From Anaerofustis stercorihominis (GTDB taxonomy: Bacteria > Bacillota > Clostridia > Eubacteriales > Anaerofustaceae), in the NCBI RefSeq assembly GCF_005844425.1, contig NZ_SPHL01000001.1, forward strand, positions 1 through 64,000: 64,000 nt of DNA, written 5' to 3'. The stretch's first letter is position 1. Every line of letters starts with the position of its first letter. Positions 53,469 through 62,042 of the stretch are shown piece after piece. A program made the translations under genes and the position numbers. Under the pieces are notes generated by a model. It saw only the letters and a program-made list of their open reading frames with translations, was not told where the DNA came from and did no database searches.

Positions 53469-55553
53469 ATGAGCGGAATACCCGAATTATTTGGCAGCAA
53501 GGTTTTTAATGACAAAACTATGCAAGAAAAATTACCGAAGGATACATATAAAAAATTAAAAGAAACAATAGAACAGGGAAAAAGACTTGATATAAGCATT
53601 GCGAATGAGGTTGCACACGCAATGAAAGAATGGGCACTTGAAAATGGTTGTACACATTATACTCATTGGTTCCAACCAATGACAAGTTTAACAGCTGAAA
53701 AACATGATGCATTTATCGAACCTGACGGAGATAATGTTGTTTTACGTTTGTCAGGTAAAGATTTACTACAAGCAGAACCTGATGCTTCATCTTTCCCATC
53801 AGGCGGACTTAGAGCAACAAACGAAGCAAGAGGATATACTGTTTGGGATCCTACAAGTTATGCTTTTATTAAAGATAATACTTTATGCATTCCTGCAATT
53901 TTCTGTTCTTACAATGGTGAAGTTCTTGATAAAAAAGCTCCACTACTTAAATCTATTGAAGCAATCAGTAATCAAACAAAAAGATTATTAAAACTTCTTG
54001 GAAAAGAATGCAGCGGTGCTAATACATCAGTTGGGGCAGAACAAGAATACTTTATTATTTCAGAAGAAATGTATAAGAAAAGACCTGACCTTATCTATAC
54101 AGGAAGAACATTATTCGGTTCACCTTCTCCAAAAGGTCAAGAACTTGATGACCATTACTTTGGTTCAATAAAAGCACAAATTTTAGAATATATGGAAGAT
54201 TTGGATAAAAGCCTTTGGGAATTTGGTATTACCGCAAAGACAAGACATAACGAAGTTGCCCCTGCGCAACATGAGCTTGCACCTGTATATTCATCAACAA
54301 ATACAGCAACAGACCAAAACCAAGTTATGATGGAAATGATGAAAAAAATTGCAAGAAAACACGGGCTTGTATGTCTTCTTCATGAAAAACCATTTGAAGG
54401 CATAAACGGAAGCGGTAAACATAATAACTGGTCTATCACAACAAAAGAAGGAGAAAATTTATTATCTCCGGGAAACGACCCTAAACAAAACATGCAGTTC
54501 TTATTAGTTCTTGCAGCAGTTGTAAAAGCAGTTGACGAACATCAAGATTTACTTAGAATTTCTGTAGCAAGTGCAGGTAATGACCATAGACTTGGTGCAA
54601 ACGAAGCTCCCCCTGCAATTATCTCTATATTCCTTGGAGATGACTTAAAAGGTGTAGTTGATGCAATTATTTCAGATAATGATTATAAGAGCGAAGGAAA
54701 AACAAAATTCTCATTAGGTGCTACTGTAATTCCTGATTTAACAAAAGATACAACAGACAGAAACAGAACATCACCTTTCGCATTTACAGGTAACAAATTT
54801 GAATTTAGAATGGTTGGCTCAAAAGACTCTGTTGCTTGTCCTAACATGATTTTAAATACAATTGTTGCAGATGCATTTAGTGAATTTGCAGATAAATTAG
54901 AAAAAGATAATTCAGAAGAAGCAATCAAAGCTTTAATTAAAGAAACATTTACTGCTCATCAAAGAATTATTTTCAACGGAGACGGATATTCTGATGAATG
55001 GGTTGAAGAAGCTGCTAAGAGAAATCTTTTAAATTTAAAAACAAGTGCAGAAGCAATTCCTTATTACAGAAAGGAAAACAATGTAAAATTATTTGAAAAA
55101 CATAAAGTTCTTTCTAAAGATGAACTTGAAAGCAGAACAGAAGTTTTACTTGAAGAATATGCAAATGTACTTTCAATTGAAGCAAAAGCTACCCTTGAAA
55201 TGGCAAAAGGTTCAATCCTTCCTGCTTGTATAGCTTATGTAAAAGAAGTTGCAGAAACATTACAAGTTAAAAAGGCAGTTTGTCCTTTAGCAAACAGTGA
55301 TGTTGAAGAAAAAACAGTTGTAAGAATAAGTGATTTAAATGCTAAACTATATAATTCAATTAACGTATTAGAAGAAGGTTTAAATGAAGCCGATAAAGTT
55401 GAAGATGCAGAACAAAGAGCAATGGCATTTAAGGAAAAAGTATTTGATAATATGGAAGAAGTAAGAAAATATGCAGACGAACTCGAAACAATTGTTGACA
55501 AAAAATACTGGCCATATCCTGCATATGGTGACATCTTATTTAGTGTTCAATAA
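53469..55553 (+). CDS. glnN: Glutamine synthetase, type III
   Basis: 694 aa, the normal GSIII length. N-terminal GSIII region with MSGIPELFGSKVFND, HWFQPMTSLTAEKHDAF near 65, FPSGGLRATNEARGYTVWDP near 107; core motifs VGAEQEYFII near 188, HNEVAPAQHELAPVYSSTNT near 259, GINGSGKHNNWSI near 317, and DRNRTSPFAFTGNKFEFRMVGS near 435. A second glutamine synthetase beside GlnA is common in anaerobes, often used under ammonia limitation. It is divergent from the glutamate synthase operon, with its own attenuator; amt follows. Confidence 0.96.
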   Translation: MSGIPELFGSKVFNDKTMQEKLPKDTYKKLKETIEQGKRLDISIANEVAHAMKEWALENGCTHYTHWFQPMTSLTAEKHDAFIEPDGDNVVLRLSGKDLLQAEPDASSFPSGGLRATNEARGYTVWDPTSYAFIKDNTLCIPAIFCSYNGEVLDKKAPLLKSIEAISNQTKRLLKLLGKECSGANTSVGAEQEYFIISEEMYKKRPDLIYTGRTLFGSPSPKGQELDDHYFGSIKAQILEYMEDLDKSLWEFGITAKTRHNEVAPAQHELAPVYSSTNTATDQNQVMMEMMKKIARKHGLVCLLHEKPFEGINGSGKHNNWSITTKEGENLLSPGNDPKQNMQFLLVLAAVVKAVDEHQDLLRISVASAGNDHRLGANEAPPAIISIFLGDDLKGVVDAIISDNDYKSEGKTKFSLGATVIPDLTKDTTDRNRTSPFAFTGNKFEFRMVGSKDSVACPNMILNTIVADAFSEFADKLEKDNSEEAIKALIKETFTAHQRIIFNGDGYSDEWVEEAAKRNLLNLKTSAEAIPYYRKENNVKLFEKHKVLSKDELESRTEVLLEEYANVLSIEAKATLEMAKGSILPACIAYVKEVAETLQVKKAVCPLANSDVEEKTVVRISDLNAKLYNSINVLEEGLNEADKVEDAEQRAMAFKEKVFDNMEEVRKYADELETIVDKKYWPYPAYGDILFSVQ

Positions 55554-55576
55554 GAATATAAATTAAATAAATCAAG

Positions 55577-55625
55577 GCACAAAGGCGTGTATGTAATCTT
55601 TATATTTACATACACGCCTTTTTAT
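55577..55625 (+). promoter_or_regulatory. amt attenuator: ANTAR-type hexaloop overlapping a terminator
   Basis: GCAC-AAAGGC-GTGT (55577-55590), same loop as glnN. It overlaps the 5' arm of a 14-bp perfect terminator stem AGGCGTGTATGTAA / TTACATACACGCCT (55583-55619) with a T-run. It serves as the glnN terminator by default, with read-through into amt when opened. Confidence 0.8.
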
Positions 55626-55652
55626 TTTATATATTTTAGGAGGAAAAGAAAA

Positions 55653-57395
55653 ATAGGAACAACATTTTCTGCTCTTGATACTATTTGGGTATTACTTGGA
55701 GCAATATTAGTATTTTGGATGCAAGCGGGGTTTGCAATAGTAGAGGGAGGTTTTACCAGAGCAAAAAATGCAGGTAACATTATTATGAAAAACTTAATGG
55801 ATTTTGTTCTTGGTACCATTATTTTCTGGGTACTTGGTTTTGGCATAATGATGGGTGATGATATTGGTGGAATTATAGGTAAAGTGGATTTCTTTATTAG
55901 AGGAAACTATGATAGTACTTTCCCTACAATGGCCTTTATTATTTTCCAAACTGTATTTTGCGCAACGGCTGCTACAATTGTATCCGGTGCAATGGCAGAA
56001 AGAACAAAGTTTATTGCATATTTAATTTACTCGGCTGTAATCAGTGCAGTTATTTATCCAATTTCAGGTCACTGGATTTGGGGTGGTGGTTGGTTAAGCC
56101 AACTAGGATTCCATGATTTTGCCGGTTCAACTGCGGTGCATATGGTAGGAGGAATATCTGCTTTGGTAGGTGCAAAGATTTTAGGAGCAAGACTTGGTAA
56201 GTATGATAAAAATGGAAAGAGTAAAGCTATTCCCGGACATAACATTGCTTTAGGCGCTCTTGGTGTATTCATCTTATGGATGGGTTGGTTTGGATTTAAC
56301 GGTTGTTCAACAGTTGCAATGTCAACAGATGCAGATATGGTTTCTGCGTCAACAATTTTCGTAACAACAAACATGGCAGCAGCAGCTGCTGCATTAATGA
56401 GTTTAATTGTTACTTGGGTTAGATACGGTAAACCTGATGTTTCAATGACTCTAAACGGAGCTTTAGCAGGACTTGTTGCTATTACGGCAGGTTGTGATAT
56501 GGTTTCTACTACAGGTGCTTTCTTTATTGGTGCAATCGCAGGTGTGCTTGTTTTATTTGCAGTTGAATTTATTGATCATAAATTAAAAATTGATGACCCT
56601 GTTGGTGCAATCGCAGTTCATGGATGCTGTGGTGCGACAGGAACACTTTTAACAGGTTTATTTGCAGTTGACGGCGGTTTGTTCTATGGTGGTGGAATTC
56701 ATATGTTCCTAACTCAACTTTTAGGTGTTGCGAGTGTAGCCGTTTATGTATTTATCGCAATGTTTATTGTATTTAAAATAATTGATAAAACAGTTGGTTT
56801 AAGAGCTAGTGAAGAGGAAGAAATCTTAGGTCTTGACATAACGGAACACGGACTTGTAAGTGCATATGCAGACTTTGCTCCTGCAGGAGATTTCTATTAT
56901 TCATTGGATGATGAAAGTGAAGTCCTTGGAATTGAAACACAACCTACAACAGCTAAAGAAGAAATAAAAGAAGTTGTACCTACTACTCAAACAACTCCGG
57001 TTGAAGATGATATTAAAGTTACAAGACTTGACAGCGGTATAAGTAAAGTTACTATAGTGATTAATAAAGATAAATTTGGAGCTTTAAAAGCCTCAATGCA
57101 AAAAATCGGAGTTACGGGTATGACAGTAACAAACGTTCTTGGATGTGGTGTTCAAAAAGGAAGAAAACATTTCTATCGTGGTAGTGAAGTAGAATCTATT
57201 TTACTTCCTAAATTAAAGGTAGAAATCGTAGTTGCGGCAGTTCCTGTAAGAACAGTAATTGAAGAAGCGAAAAAAGCTTTATATACAGGTAATATCGGAG
57301 ATGGTAAAATCTTTGTTTACGGACTTGACAATGTTGTTAAAATCAGAACAGGTGAAGAAGGCTTTGATGCTCTACAAGAACCAGAAGAAGAATAA
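55653..57395 (+). CDS. amt: Ammonium transporter Amt fused to a PII signalling domain
   Basis: 580 aa from the apparent start at 55653, an ATA codon 9 bases after a perfect AGGAGG; no ATG, GTG or TTG lies between that site and the conserved start GTTFSALDTIWVLLGA. A GTG at 55587 sits in the terminator stem and lacks a ribosome site. Residues 1-395 are an eleven-helix Amt channel (AGNIIMKNLMDF, SGHWIWGGGWL, DFAGSTAVHMVGG, HGCCGATGTLLTG). After a linker, residues about 470-575 are a PII (GlnK) domain with KGRKHFYRGSEV as T-loop region. The fused PII presumably gates the channel by 2-oxoglutarate and nucleotides. Confidence 0.92.
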   Translation: MGTTFSALDTIWVLLGAILVFWMQAGFAIVEGGFTRAKNAGNIIMKNLMDFVLGTIIFWVLGFGIMMGDDIGGIIGKVDFFIRGNYDSTFPTMAFIIFQTVFCATAATIVSGAMAERTKFIAYLIYSAVISAVIYPISGHWIWGGGWLSQLGFHDFAGSTAVHMVGGISALVGAKILGARLGKYDKNGKSKAIPGHNIALGALGVFILWMGWFGFNGCSTVAMSTDADMVSASTIFVTTNMAAAAAALMSLIVTWVRYGKPDVSMTLNGALAGLVAITAGCDMVSTTGAFFIGAIAGVLVLFAVEFIDHKLKIDDPVGAIAVHGCCGATGTLLTGLFAVDGGLFYGGGIHMFLTQLLGVASVAVYVFIAMFIVFKIIDKTVGLRASEEEEILGLDITEHGLVSAYADFAPAGDFYYSLDDESEVLGIETQPTTAKEEIKEVVPTTQTTPVEDDIKVTRLDSGISKVTIVINKDKFGALKASMQKIGVTGMTVTNVLGCGVQKGRKHFYRGSEVESILLPKLKVEIVVAAVPVRTVIEEAKKALYTGNIGDGKIFVYGLDNVVKIRTGEEGFDALQEPEEE

Positions 57396-57396
57396 T

Positions 57397-57430
57397 AAAA
57401 AGACTTGTACATTATGTACAAGTCTTTTTA
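57397..57430 (+). terminator. Terminator after amt
   Basis: 15-bp stem AAAAAGACTTGTACA / TGTACAAGTCTTTTT, three-base loop. Confidence 0.85.
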
Positions 57431-57554
57431 ATTACTTATTAAACATTTATAAATTTTAATAAAATAAAAATTCCCTTTGCAAATTTTTTCAGTATTGTAA
57501 TATATTTCATTCTCCATTAAACTGTAATTAAGAAAAGATTAAGGAGAATAGAAT

Positions 57555-58604
57555 ATGAAAGCATTAATTTTTAACGGACCGAATGATTTTTATTATGGGG
57601 ATATTGAAACACCCGAGTGTCCTGAAAATGGTGTACTTATAAAAGTTATATCAGTTGGACTTTGCGGTTCTGATATAAGAACTTTTACTTCGGGACATAA
57701 AAAGGTAAAACCTCCTTTTGTAATAGGGCATGAGGTTGCAGGTATTATTGAAAAAAGTGACAGTGAATATTACAAAGAAGGTCAAAAAGTTATGTTAAAT
57801 CCGGGTATAACTTGTGGAAAGTGCAGTTATTGTACATCGGATAAAAATATTAAGAATCAATGTAAAAATTTAATAGTGCCTGGAATGAATTTTTATGGCG
57901 GTTATGCTCAGTATATGGCAGTACCTGCAGTTGGTTCAACTCCTGAATTTTTACATATTTTACCTGATGACTTTAATTTAGACCTTGCTCCGTTATCGGA
58001 AACATTGGCAAGCGTATATTCTACACATGATTTTATCAATGTAACAAAAGGGGATACGGTTCTTGTAATAGGGGCAGGACCTCTTGGAAATTTACATAGT
58101 GCAATGGCAAAATTAAGAGGAGCTAAAAAAGTTATATTATCAGAAGTAAACCAGCCTAGACTTGATAAAGCAAAGAGATTTGATTATATAGATGTGTTCG
58201 TAAACCCAACAAAAGAAAGCTTGGAAGAAGTCGTTATGAGAGAAACAAACGGAGATGGGGTAGATGTTGCAATTACAGCCTGTCCTGTAGGTTCTGCGCA
58301 GGAAGAGGCCACTCATTATCTCCGTCCAAGAGGAAAACTTTTATTATTTGGCGGACTTCCACATGATAACTGCCGTGTAAATTTTGACAGCAATTTAATT
58401 CATTATAAAGAACTTCAACTTTGTGGAGGTTATAGCTTTGATCCTGCTTCTTTTAAATCTGCACTTGATTTAATAGTAGAAGGAAAAATTGATGCAAGCA
58501 AATTTGTTACTCATACAATTCCTTTAAAAGAAATAAAACACGGCATTGAAATGACAAAAACAGGGGAAGCTATAAAAGTAATTTTAAAGCCATGGGAAGA
58601 ATAA
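57555..58604 (+). CDS. Zinc-binding medium-chain dehydrogenase (polyol dehydrogenase-like)
   Basis: 349 aa. Catalytic zinc motif VGLCGSD near residue 35 and GHEVAGII near 59; structural-zinc cysteines in CGKCSYCTSDKNIKNQC (about 85-101); NAD-binding VLVIGAGPLGNLHSA near 166. It belongs with sorbitol or sugar-phosphate dehydrogenases; substrate unknown. It stands alone with an AAGGAG ribosome site and its own terminator, one of three such dehydrogenases in the window. Confidence 0.83.
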   Translation: MKALIFNGPNDFYYGDIETPECPENGVLIKVISVGLCGSDIRTFTSGHKKVKPPFVIGHEVAGIIEKSDSEYYKEGQKVMLNPGITCGKCSYCTSDKNIKNQCKNLIVPGMNFYGGYAQYMAVPAVGSTPEFLHILPDDFNLDLAPLSETLASVYSTHDFINVTKGDTVLVIGAGPLGNLHSAMAKLRGAKKVILSEVNQPRLDKAKRFDYIDVFVNPTKESLEEVVMRETNGDGVDVAITACPVGSAQEEATHYLRPRGKLLLFGGLPHDNCRVNFDSNLIHYKELQLCGGYSFDPASFKSALDLIVEGKIDASKFVTHTIPLKEIKHGIEMTKTGEAIKVILKPWEE

Positions 58605-58636
58605 AAAAAAGAGCAGGACAACCTGCTCTTTTTTTT
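58603..58636 (+). terminator. Terminator after the dehydrogenase gene
   Basis: 15-bp stem AAAAAAAAGAGCAGG / CCTGCTCTTTTTTTT, loop ACAA. Confidence 0.85.
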
Positions 58637-58695
58637 GGTAAACATGAAAATTATTGATAATAGTTTTGTTATTTTATTAATATAATTATAATCTA

Positions 58696-58724
58696 TTGAC
58701 AAATGGGGTATAATATATTAAAAT
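58696..58724 (+). promoter_or_regulatory. tRNA-Tyr promoter
   Basis: TTGACA, 17 bp, TAAAAT; ends 16 bases before the tRNA. Confidence 0.65.
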
Positions 58725-58740
58725 ATTATAGCATATTCAC

Positions 58741-58825
58741 GGGGGAGTGCCCGAGTGGCTAAAGGGGGCGGACTGTAAATCCGTTGGCTCAGCCTACAAT
58801 GGTTCGAATCCATTCTCCCCCACCA
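58741..58825 (+). tRNA. tRNA-Tyr (GTA)
   Basis: 85 bases including an encoded CCA. Acceptor stem GGGGGAG pairs with CTCCCCC; D arm GCCCGAGTGGC; anticodon loop CTGTAAA with GTA at 58775-58777; a long variable arm (class II) TTGGCTCAGCCTACAA; T loop GGTTCGAATCC. Class II with GTA means tyrosine. It has its own promoter and terminator. Confidence 0.97.
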
Positions 58826-58833
58826 TTTTTATT

Positions 58834-58860
58834 AATACCGATTAAACGGTATTTTTTTTA
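58834..58860. terminator. Terminator after tRNA-Tyr
   Basis: Stem AATACCG / CGGTATT, loop ATTAAA, T-run; it also lies at the 3' end of the opposing flavin reductase gene. Confidence 0.8.
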
Positions 58861-59403
58861 TGTATTTTTTCCCATTGTAATTGCTTTATTTATTATATTT
58901 TCATTACTTTCAATATCTTTTACGTTTGTTATGTTTGTTGCACATAAATGTCCCATAAGTTTTACACCTTCAAAACATGATATCCAGCCTTCAATTTCTT
59001 TTAATATTATATTTATTGCACTTTCTTCTTCATCGGCACATGAGGCAAGTAGATATATTTCTTTGAAATTATATTTCATTGCAAATACTGGGTTCATTCT
59101 ATCTAGGAAATTTTTTAACTGTCCACACATTGTGTAATAATAAACAGGTGTTGCAAACACAATTGCATCGGCATTTTTAAATTTATCTAAAAGTAATTTA
59201 GCATCGTCATTTATAACGCATTTATGTTCCTTTTGACAGTATAGACATCCTCTGCAAAAGTTTATATTGTAATTTCTTAAATATACAATTTCGACAATAT
59301 GTCCTTTTTCTTCTGCTCCCTTTTTAAAATTTTCAGCTAATATTTCTGAATTTCCCCCTTTTCTCATTGTGGAAGAAATAATTAAAATATTCTTTTTTTT
59401 CAT
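58858..59403 (-). CDS. NAD(P)H-dependent flavin reductase / flavodoxin family protein
   Basis: 181 aa flavodoxin-like fold. FMN phosphate site ILIISSTMRKGGNSEILAEN at 5-24, a cysteine cluster CRGCLYCQKEHKCVIND near 52-68, and ADAIVFATPVYYYTMCGQLKNFLDR near 82-106. Proteins with this Cys pattern include iron-sulfur flavoproteins and multimeric flavin reductases. It is 4 bases after the cyclophilin-like gene, a pairing suggesting a two-gene unit. Substrate unknown. Confidence 0.85.
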   Translation of the reverse strand: MKKKNILIISSTMRKGGNSEILAENFKKGAEEKGHIVEIVYLRNYNINFCRGCLYCQKEHKCVINDDAKLLLDKFKNADAIVFATPVYYYTMCGQLKNFLDRMNPVFAMKYNFKEIYLLASCADEEESAINIILKEIEGWISCFEGVKLMGHLCATNITNVKDIESNENIINKAITMGKNT

Positions 59404-59407
59404 ACTT

Positions 59408-59911
59408 TTACTCCTTTACTTTAATATGTACTTGAACTTCATTTTTATTTGTAAAATTGTCTTCATCCAGATTTTCTATTACTCCGATTTTGGTATATTG
59501 ATATGAAGTGTCAAAATCCTTATAGAATATAACCAGAGTATCTGCTCCGTAAAGCATAACATCACCTTTTTTTATTTTTCCTACATTATATTCATCCGTA
59601 GGAAGAGAGGATGATAAATTATAATACTTTTCATTTTGGTTAAAATCCTGCATTGTAATATTTAATGGAAGAATTTTTATAAGTTCCTTTGTCGTTTGAT
59701 TGTTTTCTAAATTTAAAACATAATCTTTACCGTCGATATTTATGCTTAATGACTGAATATTTTCGGTATTTGATGTGTTTTTTGCTATATCTGTTGTTCC
59801 ACTCATTATCTTGTTTTCTTTTTTGTCAGAAGATTTATCATTTTTATAATTTATAAAAATTAAACATATAAATATAAGTAAAATAATAAATATAAAGATG
59901 AATTTCTTCAT
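59408..59911 (-). CDS. Membrane-anchored cyclophilin-like fold protein
   Basis: 167 aa. N-terminal signal anchor at 3-22 (FIFIFIILLIFICLIFINY) without a lipobox cysteine, then a linker. The C-terminal ~115 residues match the cyclophilin-like small domain: INIDGKDYVLNLENNQTTKELIKILPL, YYNLSSSLPTDEYNVGKIKKGDV, LYGADTLVIFYKDF and YTKIGVIEN. These proteins lack prolyl isomerase residues and commonly sit next to flavodoxin-like genes in anaerobes, as here. Function unknown. Confidence 0.8.
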   Translation of the reverse strand: MKKFIFIFIILLIFICLIFINYKNDKSSDKKENKIMSGTTDIAKNTSNTENIQSLSINIDGKDYVLNLENNQTTKELIKILPLNITMQDFNQNEKYYNLSSSLPTDEYNVGKIKKGDVMLYGADTLVIFYKDFDTSYQYTKIGVIENLDEDNFTNKNEVQVHIKVKE

Positions 59912-59971
59912 GATTACCTCCTTTTTATTTTACTTTACTATATGGACTTAACTCCAAGTCAAGAGAAAATA

Positions 59972-60003
59972 AAAAAACACTTCATTTAAGAAGTGTTTTT
60001 TTA
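59972..60003. terminator. Terminator of the sorbitol PTS operon
   Basis: Stem AAAAAACACTTC / GAAGTGTTTTTT, loop ATTTAA, 4 bases past the srlE stop. Confidence 0.85.
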
Positions 60004-60005
60004 TA

Positions 60006-60992
60006 TTAATACATTCCGATACTAAATAAGTAAGCAATTACTACGGCTATTGGACCTGTTACAAGTCTGGAGAAAAGCATAGCCGGTACGCCTGCTTTAA
60101 CTGTTTCATCTTCTGCTTCTGCCATTGTTAAAGCAACCGGAACGAAGTCGCAACCAACTTGAGAATTTATTGCAAAAAGTGCAGGTAATGAATAAGAAAT
60201 AGGTATTGTTCCTTTTCCGATTTCAACCCCAAGAAGTACACCGACAACTTGAGCGATTACGGCTCCAGGACCAAGAATAGGAGATAAGAATGGTAGGGCA
60301 CATATTACTGATAAGATAAGTAATCCCGGTAAAGTTCCTGCCAAAGGTTTTATTGCATTTGCTATAATATCACCAAGACCTGAGAATAGGATTATACCAA
60401 CAAGTACACTTACAAATGCCATGAAAGGTAGAATATTTTTTATTATGATATCTATTGAATCTCTACCTGCTTGATAGAATACATTAACGAATTTACCTAT
60501 TACTTTACCTACAGATGCTATTATATTTAAGAATTTATTTCCTTCATCAGCATTTTCAGCTTCTATTGTTTCATTTACAGCTGTTGTTTCGCTTTCTTCG
60601 CTTTTTTCAAATTCAATTTCTTTATCATCTTCCATAAGAGATAGGTTGTCTTCTTTTACGCCTGATACAAAATTGTTTTCATTCATATAACTTGCTAAAG
60701 GCCCTGATGGTGAAATTGGATGAATATCTATTGTAGGTACACCCATTTTGGGATAAACACCACATCTTAAAGTACCGCCACAGTCAACAACTGCTATAAT
60801 GATTGTTTCAGGTTCTACTTTATTGTTGAATCCGTCTACTGCTGGAACATCTAAAAGTTCGGCTATTTTTGCTGCTAGAGGATGAATTCCTCCCCCTGTT
60901 ATTGATGCAACAACTTTTTTTGTATCTGTTTCATATACTGTTAGAGGACCGCCCCAACCGCCTTTTCCTTTTGTAACCGTTAATTTTTTCAT
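60006..60992 (-). CDS. srlE: PTS glucitol/sorbitol transporter, EIIBC subunit
   Basis: 328 aa. Begins with the EIIB domain: TKGKGGWGGPLTVYETD, then the phosphorylation region DCGGTLRCGVYP with Cys71 and Cys77, and TIDIHPISPSGPLASYM. An acidic linker (about 115-145) leads to the membrane half with IGKFVNVFYQAGRDSIDIII, LSPILGPGAVIAQVVGVLLG and NSQVGCDFVPVALTMAEAED. It transports and phosphorylates a hexitol. Two bases after srlA. No EIIA (srlB) gene is visible in this operon. Confidence 0.92.
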   Translation of the reverse strand: MKKLTVTKGKGGWGGPLTVYETDTKKVVASITGGGIHPLAAKIAELLDVPAVDGFNNKVEPETIIIAVVDCGGTLRCGVYPKMGVPTIDIHPISPSGPLASYMNENNFVSGVKEDNLSLMEDDKEIEFEKSEESETTAVNETIEAENADEGNKFLNIIASVGKVIGKFVNVFYQAGRDSIDIIIKNILPFMAFVSVLVGIILFSGLGDIIANAIKPLAGTLPGLLILSVICALPFLSPILGPGAVIAQVVGVLLGVEIGKGTIPISYSLPALFAINSQVGCDFVPVALTMAEAEDETVKAGVPAMLFSRLVTGPIAVVIAYLFSIGMY

Positions 60993-60993
60993 C

Positions 60994-61518
60994 TTATTGT
61001 GCCTTTCCTTTCTTAAGTAGTTTTACTGTGATAAATTCTGTTAAGTTCCCTCTGATAAAAGCAACGATAAAAGCAACGAGGATTGCTCTAACTGCTAAAG
61101 GTGTGATTGATGCACCAAGGGTAGTTATGCCGGCTGCTATACCTGACCATACGAACAATTCTCCTGGGTTTGCATGTGGGAAAAGTCCAAGCATAGGATG
61201 TGCAAATGTAAACATACCGTCTATACAAGCTGCTTTGTCTTTTTCTTCAACGAAACGAGCCATTGTATAACACATAGGATTTGTTAAAAAGAATAAAGCC
61301 ATAAAAGGTAATAAAGTATATCTTAATATTCTGTATTTGGTTATTTTCTTTGCAAAGTTCATAACCCTTTCTTCACCTATTAATGCGATAATGGCATTAA
61401 TTAATGTTAATAAAATGATTAAGTTGGGAAGTATGCTTGTTATTAATCCAACTAAATTTTCTCCCCCTTTACTTATCATGCCGTTAAAACCTTCTGCAAT
61501 TTTTACTACTAGTTCCAT
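60994..61518 (-). CDS. srlA: PTS glucitol/sorbitol transporter, EIIC subunit
   Basis: 174 aa, the usual SrlA length. Four hydrophobic segments; motifs LTLINAIIALIGEERVMNFA near 37, FFLTNPMCYTMARFVEEKDK near 76, FAHPMLGLFPHANPGELFVW near 105, and GASITPLAVRAILVAFIVAF near 134. Membrane channel part of the hexitol PTS. It is 18 bases after gutM and 1 base before srlE. Confidence 0.92.
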   Translation of the reverse strand: MELVVKIAEGFNGMISKGGENLVGLITSILPNLIILLTLINAIIALIGEERVMNFAKKITKYRILRYTLLPFMALFFLTNPMCYTMARFVEEKDKAACIDGMFTFAHPMLGLFPHANPGELFVWSGIAAGITTLGASITPLAVRAILVAFIVAFIRGNLTEFITVKLLKKGKAQ

Positions 61519-61536
61519 GTTTTTACCTCCGTTTTA

Positions 61537-61929
61537 TTATTGTTCTAAGCATTCCAGTTTTTTGTTTTGTAATAATTCTTTTGCATTTTCCAAAGCTAAT
61601 TTCAATTTTTTGTTAGATACTTTTTCATGTAGAGAGTCAATAGAAAGATTTGTATAGTCTTCTTTGTTTTTTAGTCTTGAAAAAACCGTATAGCCACTCA
61701 TTTCTAAAAATTCGATAATATTATCATTATTATCAATAACGGTAACTATCAAAAATCCTTTTCCAAATGACAGTTTTCTTTTGCTTGTACCTGTAACCAA
61801 ATAATATTCATCTTTATACTTACTCTTTAGCTGTGCTATTTTTGTATAAATATTTTTAAGCTGCAAGTAAGAAAATATGGTTTGGACAAATATAACAAGA
61901 AGAAACAGTACCATAACCATAACCCACAT
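61537..61929 (-). CDS. gutM: GutM-like activator of the glucitol operon
   Basis: 130 aa. N-terminal membrane anchor (about 3-24) then a soluble domain with LKNIYTKIAQLKSKYKDEYY, SFGKGFLIVTVIDNNDNIIE and MSGYTVFSRLKNKEDY, the GutM family pattern. GutM is described in enterobacteria as an activator of the sorbitol (gut/srl) operon. First gene of the gutM-srlA-srlE operon, consistent with that role. Confidence 0.88.
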   Translation of the reverse strand: MWVMVMVLFLLVIFVQTIFSYLQLKNIYTKIAQLKSKYKDEYYLVTGTSKRKLSFGKGFLIVTVIDNNDNIIEFLEMSGYTVFSRLKNKEDYTNLSIDSLHEKVSNKKLKLALENAKELLQNKKLECLEQ

Positions 61930-61962
61930 TTTTTATACCGCCTTTCCTTTATTCTTGATTTG

Positions 61963-62021
61963 ATATTAATTTTGGGGAGAAAAAATGTCAATGCGATATG
62001 CATAAGTGGAACATATTCCAC
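61963..62021 (-). promoter_or_regulatory. gutM-srlAE promoter and upstream palindrome
   Basis: Minus strand TTGACA (61986-61991), 16 bp, TAATAT (61963-61968). Just upstream lies a palindrome GTGGAA-CATA-TTCCAC at 62006-62021, a plausible activator or repressor site. Confidence 0.6.
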
Positions 62022-62042
62022 AAAATTGACGAGATATATATT

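Noticed and set aside
55587-55652. GTG at 55587 as the amt start, adding 22 residues
   Set aside because: It lies in the 5' arm of the attenuator stem, has no ribosome site, and the added residues are translated terminator sequence; the AGGAGG sits far downstream of it.
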